DNA from: Mucilaginibacter sp. MD40
GTDB lineage: Bacteria > Bacteroidota > Bacteroidia > Sphingobacteriales > Sphingobacteriaceae
Assembly (NCBI RefSeq): GCF_002288635.1
Contig: NZ_NRSW01000001.1
Span: forward strand, 3,429,852-3,493,851
DNA: 64,000 bases
Reading direction: 5' to 3'
Shown: piece after piece, positions 9,031 to 19,117 of the stretch
How the letters are laid out: each line of letters starts with the position of its first letter
Numbering within the stretch: the first letter of the stretch is position 1
The notes under the pieces: generated by a model
The model's input: the letters and a program-made list of their open reading frames with translations, nothing else
Told to the model about the DNA's origin: nothing
Database searches by the model: none
Program-made: the position numbers and the translations under genes

Positions 9031-12000
9031 TTACAATGAAACACTTACACCAAGGTTATACACGGTTTGTACCGGGTAACCTAAACCGTTACCCCCCATT
9101 TCCGGATCCCAAAGCTTGAAGCTGCTAAAGGCATTTAAGTTGGTAGCGTTTACATATACACGAAGATTTTTAACGGCTATACGTCTGAGTGCTTTGGGCT
9201 GCAGGTTATAACCAATCTCAACGCTTTTCAAGCGAAGGAACGCACCGTTACGCATCCACCAGGTTGATGGCTGAAGGTTATTGTTCACAAACGTAGGGCC
9301 CAGCCTCGGCCAGAAAGCATAGCTGTCGCGATTCTGCTCAGACCAATGACTATCGGCTATTACTTTGAGCAATCCGTTTTGCGGAACGTTAGGGTTCCCC
9401 TGCTCCGTACCAAAGGCAAACGGGGTTATATTACCAGGATTGATAAAGAAGGATGAACGTGCCGACCCTTGCAAGAAGGCCGAGAAATCGAAACCTTTGT
9501 AACCAACCGTACCACCAAAACCATAAATTATTTCGGGCGAAGTTGGCAGGCCAATAGGAACCATATCGGCATCACTGATCACACCATCTTTATTTACATC
9601 CCGGTATTTGATATCCCCGCCGCCATAGTCGGTTCCCGGGGTACCACCAAACTGTACGGGAGAGTTTTTGGCTTCGTTGTCATCAACAAATAAGCGTTCG
9701 GCTATATAGCCAAAAGTTTGTGTGGTAGGCAGGCCAACGTGATAACGATAGCCCTCATTAACAGGATAGGTAGGCTCGTCATATATCAACACCTTGTTGG
9801 TAGCATAGGTAAAATTACCCCTTGCCTGTATATATAATGAATTGTTGAAAGAACGATTATAGTTCATGGAAACGTCAATACCGCGGCTTTCGGCTTTATT
9901 GGTATTGGCCTGTATGGCAGCCTGTAAACCCATGGTACTTGGTATATAAGTACGCGGTGTAAGGATGTTTGAGCGTTGCTGCTTATAAATGTCGAAGGTA
10001 AAGCTCAGGTCATTGAATACGGTTACGTCCAAACCAAGGTTGATCTGCCTGGAGCGCTCCCAGGTTATCTGATCATTAGGATAACGAGATATCGAAATAC
10101 CCGATCTGCCATAACCACCTTGTTCGCCAAAAACGGCACCATATCTGTCATTATTCATATTTACCTCAGACAGGTAAAAGAAACGATCGCCGGCATTACC
10201 GATCTGATCGTTACCGGCCAAACCATAAGTAGCACGCAACTTCATGGTATTGATCACATTGGTTAAAGGTTTAAAGAAACTTTCGTTAGAAATTACGTAG
10301 CCTAAACCAATTGAAGGGAAAAAGCCATACCTGCCGCTTGCCGCAAAGCGTTCGGAACCATTGTAACCAAAGTTAAACTCGGCCAGGTAACGACTATCGT
10401 ACCCATAAGTAGCACGACCAGATACCCCCTGGTTGCGTGCAGGCAATGATAATTGTAATGAGCCCGGGTTACCTGCAATATAATTACGCATGGTACTGAT
10501 AACCATTGCACTAACCGCATGCTTATTGGCGAATGTGCGATTGTAGTTGGCCGCAAGTTCCGCGTAAAATATCGCGTTTACATCCTTTTTACCCTCTGAA
10601 TAGTTGAGGTATTCGGTACCCACAGTTCCTGTTGATATCTGGCCGCCGCCGTTGAGCAAGGTAAGACCGGTAGAACCATCGGGCTGCTCACTCGCACTGT
10701 AGTAAAAAGGATTATATGAACGCGATATGTCAAAATAAGCATAGCGGCGCACATAACTCATCAGCCTCAGATCCAAACCGGGGGTAATGCTCTTCAGATC
10801 CTGTTTAAGCTCAAGCTGTGTTTGTATAGTTGAGGCATTACCTTCCTGATAGCCTTTAACCATTTCGGCATAAGGGTTAATGTACAAAGCGCCGGTAGGC
10901 GAAATAGCGTTACCAAATAAGGGGTGTTTTGTATATGGTGAAAGACTTGCCGGGTAAATAGCCGGAAACATTACAGGGTTTGACCAAATGGCACGATTAA
11001 AGGTAGTAGCTCCACCACCTATAGGGCCATTATAATCGTCAAACTGCCCGTATAACCTTACTGCTGCTGTAGTAGTACGGGTGAGGTTGATATCAACGTT
11101 GGAACGAATAGAATAATTTTTCAGCTTGATATTGCTGTTAAAATTATTCAGGTCGGCTACCTTTAGTACACCGTTATCAATATTATAAGTACCCGCAATG
11201 TAATACCTTGCTTTATCGCCACCGCCACTCACGTTTAAGTTAAAACGCTGATTTAGTGTATAGTCTTTTATAAGCTGTTTAATCCAGTCGTTATTAGGGT
11301 AAAGCAATTCATTATCGCCACGTGCTGTAGCGTCAATTTTAGTTTGCAAATAGGGTAGCACAGCAAGCCTGTTCCTGGTAAGCGCGGCCTCATTGGCCAG
11401 TTCCATATAGGTTACGTTATCGGCAAACCTGAAGTTTTTAGTATTGGATGAAACCGAGTTTTCCGCACGGAAAAAGAACTGCGTAGCTCCGGCCTTACCA
11501 GTTTTGGTAATAATCAACAACACACCGTTGGCACCACGCGCGCCGTATACGGCGGTAGCGGTAGCATCTTTTAATACGTTAAACGACGCGATATCATCAG
11601 GCTGTAGCCTTGCCAGGTCTGTTTGGGTAGATTCGATACCGTCTATCAGGATCAGTGGGTCCTGCTTACCTGCACCAAATGAACCCAACCCTCTAATGAA
11701 GAATTGCGCGTTATCGGCACCGGGCTCACCGCTGCGCTGGTAAGCGATCATACCCGCTACCCTGCCCGCCAGCATAGTGGTTAAGTTACTTGTAGGCCCT
11801 TTAAGTTCCTTGGGGCTAATAGTAGTAATAGAGCTTACAAGGCTGGCTTTCTTTTGGGTACCGTAACCTACTACGGCTACCTCGTTAAGCGCGTTCTCAC
11901 TTTCATTTAAAGTAACATCAATTACGTATGTACCATTACTAAGTGGGTTAATGTTTTTTAACGATATTTTCTGCGCTTCGTACCCAATAGAACTGAATGT

Positions 12001-12227
12001 CAGCTGGGCATTTTTGGGAACGTCCAACCGGTAGCGCCCGTTTACATCGGTCATTTTTCCGATGGTGGTTCCTCTACTTTAACGCTAACACCGGGCAGGG
12101 GGCCTTTCTTATCAGATACCACCCCTTCAACATGCACTTGCGCAAGTGAAACAAAATTCATTAGCAGCAAGGTTAATAGCGGCATTAAACGCCTTATAGT
12201 ACTTAATTTTTTGTAGTTTTTTTCCAT
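9031..12227 (-). pseudogene. SusC/RagA TonB-dependent transporter split by a one-base frameshift
   Basis: Two abutting frames make one SusC. The first runs from ATG 12227 (signal MEKNYKKLSTIRRLMPLL ... SLAQ, then VEGVVSDKKGPLPGVSVKVE) and stops at 12051 after 58 residues. The second runs from 12054 to 9031 (MTDVNGRYRLDVPKNAQLTF, the plug with FIRGLGSFGAG and LILIDGIE, then the beta-barrel up to the terminal LGVSVSL). Family members read V-E-G-T-T-x-G-K-M-T-D across the junction. Adding one C to the CC at 12071-12072 (one G on the coding strand) restores exactly this and gives a 1065-residue protein. The break also creates an ATGA stop/start overlap at 12051-12054, but a restarted product would lack its signal peptide. 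It may be a genuine inactivation, a slippage site or a sequencing error. Confidence 0.88.
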
Positions 12228-12799
12228 ATATTTTTGCTTGTTCTTGTAAGTGCCAGAGTATTTACTCACCAAGGTTTTATCACCTCATCCTTATCATCTT
12301 CAGCTTTGTTTTCTCATAATTTGGGGTTTAATTAATTAGTGTATAAAAGACATTTATTAAATTTTAAACTAAGCATGCGTTCCGGCGCCTGATGACGACG
12401 GTTACTTGATTTTCATGATTTCAATTTTTTTAAAGGTTAACTGGCTTGCCGCTGTTTATAAAATTCTGGCAAATCGAGCGAATAAGTGTTTACTGATCAT
12501 GTAAATACCGTGACATAAACACGATATTAAACTTTCAATAAACTAATTGCTGATAAACAATATTAAGCATATGGCTATGCAAGAATTACCACTATCTTAT
12601 GAATTTGTAATATTATCATTACAATAAAATAATATACAGTAGGTAAAGGGATGTAATGTAGGTTCCTATTTAGGTAGGATTTGCTAAGCCGATGGCCAAT
12701 TATCGGGGGTGGATATAAACGGCTTATACAAGCGTACGTAGTCCATACACATAGTTTAAACTTATATTTGGCTAAAATGTAAGTACGCCTGATATAGGC
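12228..12799. other. Long AT-rich leader/intergenic region upstream of susC
   Basis: This stretch of 572 bases lies between the susC start (minus) and the end of a histidine kinase gene. It holds no credible ORF and no strong hairpin or RNA gene that I can see. It must contain the susCD operon promoter and presumably the regulator binding site. No exact TAnnTTTG box was found on the minus strand; the nearest is TAATATTG with one mismatch. Confidence 0.45.
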
Positions 12800-14812
12800 T
12801 CAGCGGGAAGTATTATTGATTGGCTGTTTTGAAAGTGGGACGCTGAACCAAAAATCAGATCCTTTACCCGGTTCGCTTTGTACACCTACGGTGCCACCAT
12901 GATGTTCAATGATCTCTTTACAGATATACAAGCCAATACCAAAACCCGATATCATTTTCACATGGGTATTCTCTACCCGGTAAAAACGATCAAATATGTA
13001 AGGGATGTCTGCCGCGGGGATACCTATACCTCTATCACTTACGGTAACAAGCGCATTATCTCCGGCCTTAGTACAAGTGATGGTTACCTCCGGCTCGTCC
13101 GCTGAATATTTAATGGCATTATTGATAAAATTGATCAGCACCTGCTCCATTTTATCCTTGTCACCGTTTATGAGCAAACTATCGCATAACCTGAAAGTAA
13201 TATTAGCACCTTTACAGCTAACGCTGAACTCGTCTTCGGCAGCCCTCATTACATCATTAATGTCAAACACATCGTTATTAAGCTGTATCTTGCCCTCTGT
13301 TATGCGTGCTACATCCAGGAAACCGGTTACCAACGCCTGCATCTTATCAGCCTGGCGTTGCGTTTTTTTGGTAAAATCAGCAATTGGCGCATCACCTAAT
13401 TTATTGGCACGCTGCCCTATGATCTGTAAATAACCTTTCATAGAAGTTAAAGGTGTTTTCAGTTCATGGCTAACCATGCCTATGAAATCGTTTTTACGCT
13501 GCTCATCCTGCTTGCGTTCAGTGATATCTGAAAGCGTACCCGAAAATAACGCGGCCTTACTATCGTCAGCAGCATAAAGTTTACCGGTAGCCCTCACCCA
13601 GCGCAGTTTACCATCATGCAGGCCGGTAATGGCATACTCCATATCAAAGCCCCTGTTTTCCTTAATGGCAGTTTCAACGGTACTGTTTACTTTATCCCGA
13701 TATTCTTCGGTTATCTGATTTACAGCCGACTCATAGGTAATATCCTCATCCGGTAAAAAGCCAAAAAGCTCCTTTGTGCGGTCAGAAGCATTAAATTCAT
13801 ATGTATCAGCATTAATGCTCCAGGTACCTAATTGGGCAGACTGTACAGCCAGCCGCAATTGCTCCTCGGCCCGTTCAACCGCAATGCGGCTTTTAACAAT
13901 ATCTGTTACATCAACCGCCGTATTGAGCACGCCCCAAACCGATCCATCAGAAAGTTTTAAGGGAGTAAAAGCATAATTGTAATAAAACTCCTTTAGTTTA
14001 CCGTAATGCATATATAGCATGTGAGCTTCTTTTTGCTCGTAATGAATACCTTTCCGGTAAACCTGCCGCATAGTTGTCGGAAAATCAAGCTTATCAAGCT
14101 CGGGTAAGGCGTCTTTAAAATTCATACCAAATACCCGCTCATCTTTTCCCCAGGCACCTAACATCATTTTATTGGCAAAACGTATCTCCATATCTTCGCC
14201 AACATGCAGGGCCATGGCGGTGGGCGTGTGTTCTATGATCTGCGTGGCTTCACGCTCTTTAGCCAGTAAAAGTTCGTTAAGCCGCTTTATACGTTTACGG
14301 GAATTATCCAGCTCTAATACTTTTTTTCGCAGCTCGAGTTTATCTATTACCTGGCGTGCAAGTGTCTTGAGGGCTTTGCGCTGGCTGGAGTTTAGTTTAT
14401 GCTGAACAGAATCAATAACACAGAGTGAGCCCAATGCAGCCCCGCTGATATCAACCAACGGAACACCAGCGTAAAAAGTAATGTCCATTGGGCCGGTAAC
14501 CAGCTCATTATCCATAAAACGCTTATCTTCCTTAGCGTTCTCTACTTCCAGTATTTCTGTGGGGGAGTTAATGGCATGCGCGCAAAACGATAAGGCTCTG
14601 TCTGTTTCCGTAACATCCAGGCCATGCCGCGATTTAAACCACTGGCGATCTTTATCAACAAAACTAATTAAGGCTATAGGCGTACTGCATATAGCCGAAG
14701 CCAGTTCGGTAAGCTCATCAAAATCTTCTTCAGTAGCGGTATCTAAAATATTATATGAGCGAAGAGCCGCCAAGCGTTTGCTTTCGTTCGGGGTAGTAGG
14801 GGCTGCCGGCAT
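12800..14812 (-). CDS. Soluble sensor histidine kinase (GAF-PAS-PAS-HisKA-HATPase)
   Basis: The product is a 670-residue kinase with no signal peptide or membrane segment, so probably cytoplasmic. Residues about 20-165 are a GAF domain (ICSTPIALISFVDKDRQWFKSRHG, FCAHAI, FYAGVPLVDISGAALGSLCVID). Two PAS domains follow at about 190-300 (IIEHTPTAMALHVG) and 320-430 (LRLAVQSAQLGTWSINADTYEF, FSGTLSDITERK). The HisKA box MVSHELKTPLTSMKGY has H449. ATPase boxes are NFINNAIKYS, VSDRGIGIP and FGIGLYICKEIIEHHGG. No response regulator is adjacent, so it is an orphan. The next upstream gene is a second kinase with 166 bases between. The signal and partner are unknown. Most likely it phosphorylates a distant regulator. 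Confidence 0.92.
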   Translation of the reverse strand: MPAAPTTPNESKRLAALRSYNILDTATEEDFDELTELASAICSTPIALISFVDKDRQWFKSRHGLDVTETDRALSFCAHAINSPTEILEVENAKEDKRFMDNELVTGPMDITFYAGVPLVDISGAALGSLCVIDSVQHKLNSSQRKALKTLARQVIDKLELRKKVLELDNSRKRIKRLNELLLAKEREATQIIEHTPTAMALHVGEDMEIRFANKMMLGAWGKDERVFGMNFKDALPELDKLDFPTTMRQVYRKGIHYEQKEAHMLYMHYGKLKEFYYNYAFTPLKLSDGSVWGVLNTAVDVTDIVKSRIAVERAEEQLRLAVQSAQLGTWSINADTYEFNASDRTKELFGFLPDEDITYESAVNQITEEYRDKVNSTVETAIKENRGFDMEYAITGLHDGKLRWVRATGKLYAADDSKAALFSGTLSDITERKQDEQRKNDFIGMVSHELKTPLTSMKGYLQIIGQRANKLGDAPIADFTKKTQRQADKMQALVTGFLDVARITEGKIQLNNDVFDINDVMRAAEDEFSVSCKGANITFRLCDSLLINGDKDKMEQVLINFINNAIKYSADEPEVTITCTKAGDNALVTVSDRGIGIPAADIPYIFDRFYRVENTHVKMISGFGIGLYICKEIIEHHGGTVGVQSEPGKGSDFWFSVPLSKQPINNTSR

Positions 14813-14978
14813 TCAGATCAAAAAGTTACGAGTAAAAAAACATCAACTTTAACAGCAATTAAATATGACCTTATGTGCTTATACTACATTTCGCAGATGC
14901 ACCGTGAAATATAATTATATCAAATTGTGAAACGTGTTATTTTTAAAAATGTTCTTTTAGATAAAAGTTTACCTTGTA

Positions 14979-16652
14979 TTAAACACTTTGATAAGGAATT
15001 ACAAACTCAACAGTTGAGCCTTCACCCAGTTTGCTTTTTAACCCGATACTTCCACCCTGCAGTTCTATTAAACGCCGGCAAAGATATAGCCCTAAGCCGG
15101 TACCTGGTTTATACTCATCTTTACCTCCCTGGTAGTATCTCGTAAACAGTTTGCTTTGCTCGGTGGCATCAATACCTATTCCTGTATCTGTGATAGTAAC
15201 CAACAAAGTTGGTTGCTGTACTTGGTTATTTAACTTACCGTTAATAGTTATGCCACCTGCCTTAGTGAACTTAATGGCATTACCCATAATATTAATGACT
15301 ACCTGTTTCAGACGAAGCGCATCGCCATTAACAACCTGTTCTTCGTCGCCCAGCAGGTTCAGTGTGGTTTCAAGCCCATTCTTTTCAGCCGAGAAACGCA
15401 TAGCCTCAACCGCTTCTTTCAGCGCCTCAAGCGGGCGAAATGGCTGGTTCCGCAATATCTCTGTGCTACCATGCTCTATCTTACTTACATCCAGCACATT
15501 ATTTACAGTTTCAAGCAATAGCGACGATGAGTAACCTACCGATTCTACTTTTTTAAGTTGCTCGGGCTGCAGGTTACTCCGTTTCAGCATAAAAATAGCG
15601 CCGTTAATGGCAGTAAGCTTGTTCCTTATCTCATGGCTCATAATGGCCAGTATCTCTGATTTTTGCCCGGCAAGCAATACTGTACGTTCGTTTTCAAGTA
15701 GATATTCCCTCTCGGCACGCATGGTGCTTTGTATATAAAATATAAGCAGGAGCGTAAAAAGCAGTAACAGCGCCAGCCCTATATTTGTAAACCTATCCAT
15801 ATCTGTATTGGCAGCATTATATTGCTGCAGGATGCTTTTTTGTAGTTTTTGCCTTGCTTCGGACTCCGCCTTACGTACCTGTTCTGTCATCTGGCGCAGT
15901 TCAGAAAGCATTTGCAAATTATTGGCAATCAATTGCTGTGATGACCTGCCCATTAAAGTATATTGTTTATTGAGCGATCTTACCGCCCGCTGCAGGGTTG
16001 CTTGCTGTGCAGGGCTCAAACCGGCAGGATTTGCACCTGCTTTTTCACGAATGGTCATCACCTTTACTGTGGTCTTATTGCGGATAGCATCTTTAAGGCG
16101 GGTAAAAAATCCGGCCTTACTGCTTTCGTCTTTAGTTGACACCAGCGTATCTGCCTTGTAACGCTGCAAACGCGGTTGATGGGTATCAGTGTTGACGATG
16201 CCTAATGATGCAGCAGTGGTAGCTTTCATTAAAGAGTCGAAAAGCTGACGAAGCCTGAACAATTGTTGCGAAAAAGCGATCCTTTGATTGAGTGAGACTA
16301 CCAAAGCTCCTCCCGCTTTTTTCCCCTGGCTACTCTGTTTTAATATCCTGTCAACCTGTGTTAAGCTTTGGCCAACAGCCTGTTTATAAGAATTTAAAGA
16401 AGCGGCGTCGCCGTTAAGACAAGCCTTTTGAAAATCGTTTTCGGCACTGTTTAAAGCCAGCAGCACACTGTCTATTTCTACAGGCGCCGAAATAAGGTTA
16501 AGCTGTCCGTTAAGGGCTGAAAGTTTTTTTGAGAGATTACTTTTTAGAATAAAGGCACCGGCAACCAACACCAAAATAAGTACAAGAAAAGCGATCAATA
16601 GCTGCTGAAGTTGAGAGGCTATTTTTCTTTTTACTACAGGGGATTTATGCAT
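14979..16652 (-). CDS. Membrane sensor histidine kinase with periplasmic coiled sensor region
   Basis: The product has 557 residues. A first membrane segment (about 17-36, LLIAFLVLILVLVAGAFIL) and a second (about 288-307, IGLALLLLFTLLLIFYIQS) flank a helical, Gln/Lys-rich periplasmic region of about 250 residues with no recognised sensor fold. The dimerisation box is ILAIMSHEIRNKLTAINGA with H340. The ATPase boxes are NIMGNAIKFTKAGG, ITDTGIGID, TGLGLYLCRRLIELQGG and GEGSTVEFVIP. There is an Asn after the usual HExR in place of the common Thr-Pro (EIRNKLTA), as in some Bacteroidota kinases. No response regulator is nearby. A -7 box (16673-16680) sits just ahead of the start. Confidence 0.9.
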   Translation of the reverse strand: MHKSPVVKRKIASQLQQLLIAFLVLILVLVAGAFILKSNLSKKLSALNGQLNLISAPVEIDSVLLALNSAENDFQKACLNGDAASLNSYKQAVGQSLTQVDRILKQSSQGKKAGGALVVSLNQRIAFSQQLFRLRQLFDSLMKATTAASLGIVNTDTHQPRLQRYKADTLVSTKDESSKAGFFTRLKDAIRNKTTVKVMTIREKAGANPAGLSPAQQATLQRAVRSLNKQYTLMGRSSQQLIANNLQMLSELRQMTEQVRKAESEARQKLQKSILQQYNAANTDMDRFTNIGLALLLLFTLLLIFYIQSTMRAEREYLLENERTVLLAGQKSEILAIMSHEIRNKLTAINGAIFMLKRSNLQPEQLKKVESVGYSSSLLLETVNNVLDVSKIEHGSTEILRNQPFRPLEALKEAVEAMRFSAEKNGLETTLNLLGDEEQVVNGDALRLKQVVINIMGNAIKFTKAGGITINGKLNNQVQQPTLLVTITDTGIGIDATEQSKLFTRYYQGGKDEYKPGTGLGLYLCRRLIELQGGSIGLKSKLGEGSTVEFVIPYQSV

Positions 16653-16672
16653 GGGGTTTGTATCGGATCATC

Positions 16673-16680
16673 CAAAGATA
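16673..16680 (-). promoter_or_regulatory. Candidate -7 promoter element for the membrane histidine kinase
   Basis: The minus-strand octamer TATCTTTG matches the Bacteroidota consensus TAnnTTTG exactly and lies about 20 bases before the kinase ATG. No TTTG was found at the expected -33 distance, so this is only a half match. Confidence 0.3.
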
Positions 16681-16755
16681 ACCATCAGAAATGAAATCGA
16701 ATAGATAGTTAATTGTTTTGACTCGATTGTTTTTTAGACATACGATATAAAGTGG

Positions 16756-19068
16756 CTACAACAAGGTAGCACTATTAATAACATACGTGCCGCCATGAAG
16801 CTTGATGGTGTATTTGCCTTTACCTTGCCAATTTTTGTTAACAGGTGTGTACCCGGCCGCTTGTTTATCATTGATCGTAATTCCGGGCCTTTCAGGCAAC
16901 CGGACTATCGCTGTTAAGTTTTGAGGGACCAAAACCTTCATCCGGAAACCTTTATCAGTGTTGTTAAATGATACCGTTATTTTGCCATTAATGGTTGGCA
17001 CTGTCAATGTTCCTGATGCAAAAGTTGCCGGATCCGGCTCAATTAAAAAGGTTTTATATCCAGCATCAAGGGGCTTTATACCAAACAGGTAAGATGCAAT
17101 AACAATTTGTGCTCCGCCGCTCCAGGCGTGGTTGGTTGTACCGCCGCCATACCCCTTTTCACCTATCCCCCAGCCTTCAAACAATGTTGTATGATCAGCA
17201 TCTGCAACCATATCGTTAAATCTGCTTTTGGCTCTTTCCAGCGCGTACTTTCCCTCTCCCATTTTAAATAATGCTTCCATTACATATTTTTCCATATAAG
17301 GGCTTGCAAATTGCTGGGTATGTAATGTTGAGGTAATTGCGCTGTACTTTGACGAGTCGGCTATGCCCGACAGAACGGCCAGCGCCTGGACTCTGTCATC
17401 AGTTGCGCCATTGTATGAGGCATGCCGGTATGCGGTACCGTTCCAACATTTATTATAACCGGTTTTCACTTGCTGCATCATATCATGGTAAGCGGCTTCA
17501 TCCTCTTTCTTGCCGAGTAAACCGGCCATCCGGGCGGCTCCGTCTAAAGCTAAGTAATGCCAGCCCGCAATAATCAGGTGTATGTCCTTATTTTCACCCC
17601 AATCTCCCCATAACCAATCGCCTTTGCGAAGTTCGGTAAGTCCGGTTTCATCTGTTCGCCATAAAGCCAGATAATCTTTTACTGCCGGATAAACCTCTTC
17701 CATCAGTTTTCGGTCCCCTGTGTTCATGTAGTAATTCCAAAAACCATAATAACCAATACTCGTAAGCATCTGATCGGGCAGTTCCTGGTTAAAATTGCCG
17801 GGCACAGGTGAAAATAGCACCCCGTTTGCCCGCCTCCATGATGTTAGCTCACGTATAGCTTTACGCATTAACGGATGCGTAGATGGCGAATACGTATAAA
17901 AACATTCGCCCATCAGCAACACCACATCTCCCCACCATTGGGCCCGCTCTCTGTCGGGGCAATCAAAGAAGTTATCGCGCATATTCAGGTACAGGGTACG
18001 CCGGGCCTTTTTCCAGTATTTGTTGTAAAATTCATCACTGCAAACAAAAGCTCCCGTTGGCTCGGTATTATAACCCGTTTCACGGTATTTTAAACCCGTT
18101 ACCTTAACCTGGTGCGGAACGGTAAGGATAATTTTTTCTCCGTTCATCCAGCCGTAAGATTCATATTCCTGTAAACCTTTTCTGGTAATATATGCCGCAC
18201 GCACATTATCGGTACCGCCGGCCACGCTGTGGTCGGTAGCTATATTTATCAGGTGGCCTCCTTCGTTATCCTTAACTGTAATAACAGGGGTCATCTGCAT
18301 ATTGTAGGGCAGGCCGGCAATAATGGTATCTACAGCAATGCCCGCAATGCGTTTAAATCCGGCCTGCTTAATTCCGTAGTCTTTCCATTGTGGAATAGGC
18401 CTATCGTGCAAGGCGTTCCATGGTGCGCCCCCACCCATACCTATTTGCACAGCGTTCTGAAAATCATAAAGTTTAGCTTTTGATGCCGTTTGCCAGCCGG
18501 GCATATCCTTACGTGCATCAAAAAGGATGTTCGATTCTGGCAAGCGGTAATTAGGTGGCGCACCATCGGCAGTGCTGTAAGCAGGGTGTATACGGCAAAG
18601 CCAATTACTATCGCTGTAAAGTTTTACATGGATACCCTCCATCGAAAAAAACAGCCCGGACCGGCCACTATTCACATGCGAGAACCCGTCTTTCCCAAAA
18701 TGCCAAAGCAAAACAGCGATCTGGTTATTACCCCTGCGCAAATACGGGGCGAGATCAACTTTATCAGCATACGTATCTTTGGGTGTTGGCCCTCTCTTAA
18801 GCCCGCCTTCAAATACTACCATTCTGCCATTTATCCACAACCAGTATTTAGTGTCTGCGGCGATAGTAGCTATAGCGTGTATTGGCTTGCGTTTAATATT
18901 TACGTTTCTCCTAAAGGCTATCCAAGTATTGGGTTTATTGGCATCCTTGCTGTTTACTGAGATCCAATAAGGCACATCCATGGTTATAGAAAATGCAGGC
19001 CGCACCCAGATGGTCGCCATTAACATTACACCTAATAGCAATGATCTTTTATAAAAACTCAAGCGCAT
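16756..19068 (-). CDS. Alpha-L-rhamnosidase-like glycoside hydrolase, GH78
   Basis: This 770-residue enzyme has a signal peptide (MRLSFYKRSLLLGVMLM ... AFS), so it is exported. The N-terminal beta-sandwich includes ADTKYWLWINGRMVVFEGGLKRG. The (alpha/alpha)6 catalytic domain carries NFFDCPDRERAQWWGD, the GH78 acid region, with E374 in the position of the general acid and D369. TLFEGWGIGEKG with E631 fits the base region, and TTNHAWSGGAQI follows. The C-terminal beta-domain includes GYKTFLIEPDP. The family cleaves terminal alpha-L-rhamnose from rhamnogalacturonan and related glycans. It is the third gene of the GH127 > GH43 > GH78 operon, 49 bases after GH43. Activity is predicted from motifs; exact linkage is unknown. 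Confidence 0.9.
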   Translation of the reverse strand: MRLSFYKRSLLLGVMLMATIWVRPAFSITMDVPYWISVNSKDANKPNTWIAFRRNVNIKRKPIHAIATIAADTKYWLWINGRMVVFEGGLKRGPTPKDTYADKVDLAPYLRRGNNQIAVLLWHFGKDGFSHVNSGRSGLFFSMEGIHVKLYSDSNWLCRIHPAYSTADGAPPNYRLPESNILFDARKDMPGWQTASKAKLYDFQNAVQIGMGGGAPWNALHDRPIPQWKDYGIKQAGFKRIAGIAVDTIIAGLPYNMQMTPVITVKDNEGGHLINIATDHSVAGGTDNVRAAYITRKGLQEYESYGWMNGEKIILTVPHQVKVTGLKYRETGYNTEPTGAFVCSDEFYNKYWKKARRTLYLNMRDNFFDCPDRERAQWWGDVVLLMGECFYTYSPSTHPLMRKAIRELTSWRRANGVLFSPVPGNFNQELPDQMLTSIGYYGFWNYYMNTGDRKLMEEVYPAVKDYLALWRTDETGLTELRKGDWLWGDWGENKDIHLIIAGWHYLALDGAARMAGLLGKKEDEAAYHDMMQQVKTGYNKCWNGTAYRHASYNGATDDRVQALAVLSGIADSSKYSAITSTLHTQQFASPYMEKYVMEALFKMGEGKYALERAKSRFNDMVADADHTTLFEGWGIGEKGYGGGTTNHAWSGGAQIVIASYLFGIKPLDAGYKTFLIEPDPATFASGTLTVPTINGKITVSFNNTDKGFRMKVLVPQNLTAIVRLPERPGITINDKQAAGYTPVNKNWQGKGKYTIKLHGGTYVINSATLL

Positions 19069-19117
19069 GATGTATGAGTATTGAGGAAATTATTTTGAGT
19101 GATTGAAGCCAAAGCCA

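Noticed and set aside
9031..12054. The downstream susC frame as a complete gene starting at 12054
   Set aside because: The protein would lack a signal peptide and the first strands of its carboxypeptidase-D-like domain, both encoded in the preceding frame. Annotated as one frameshifted gene.
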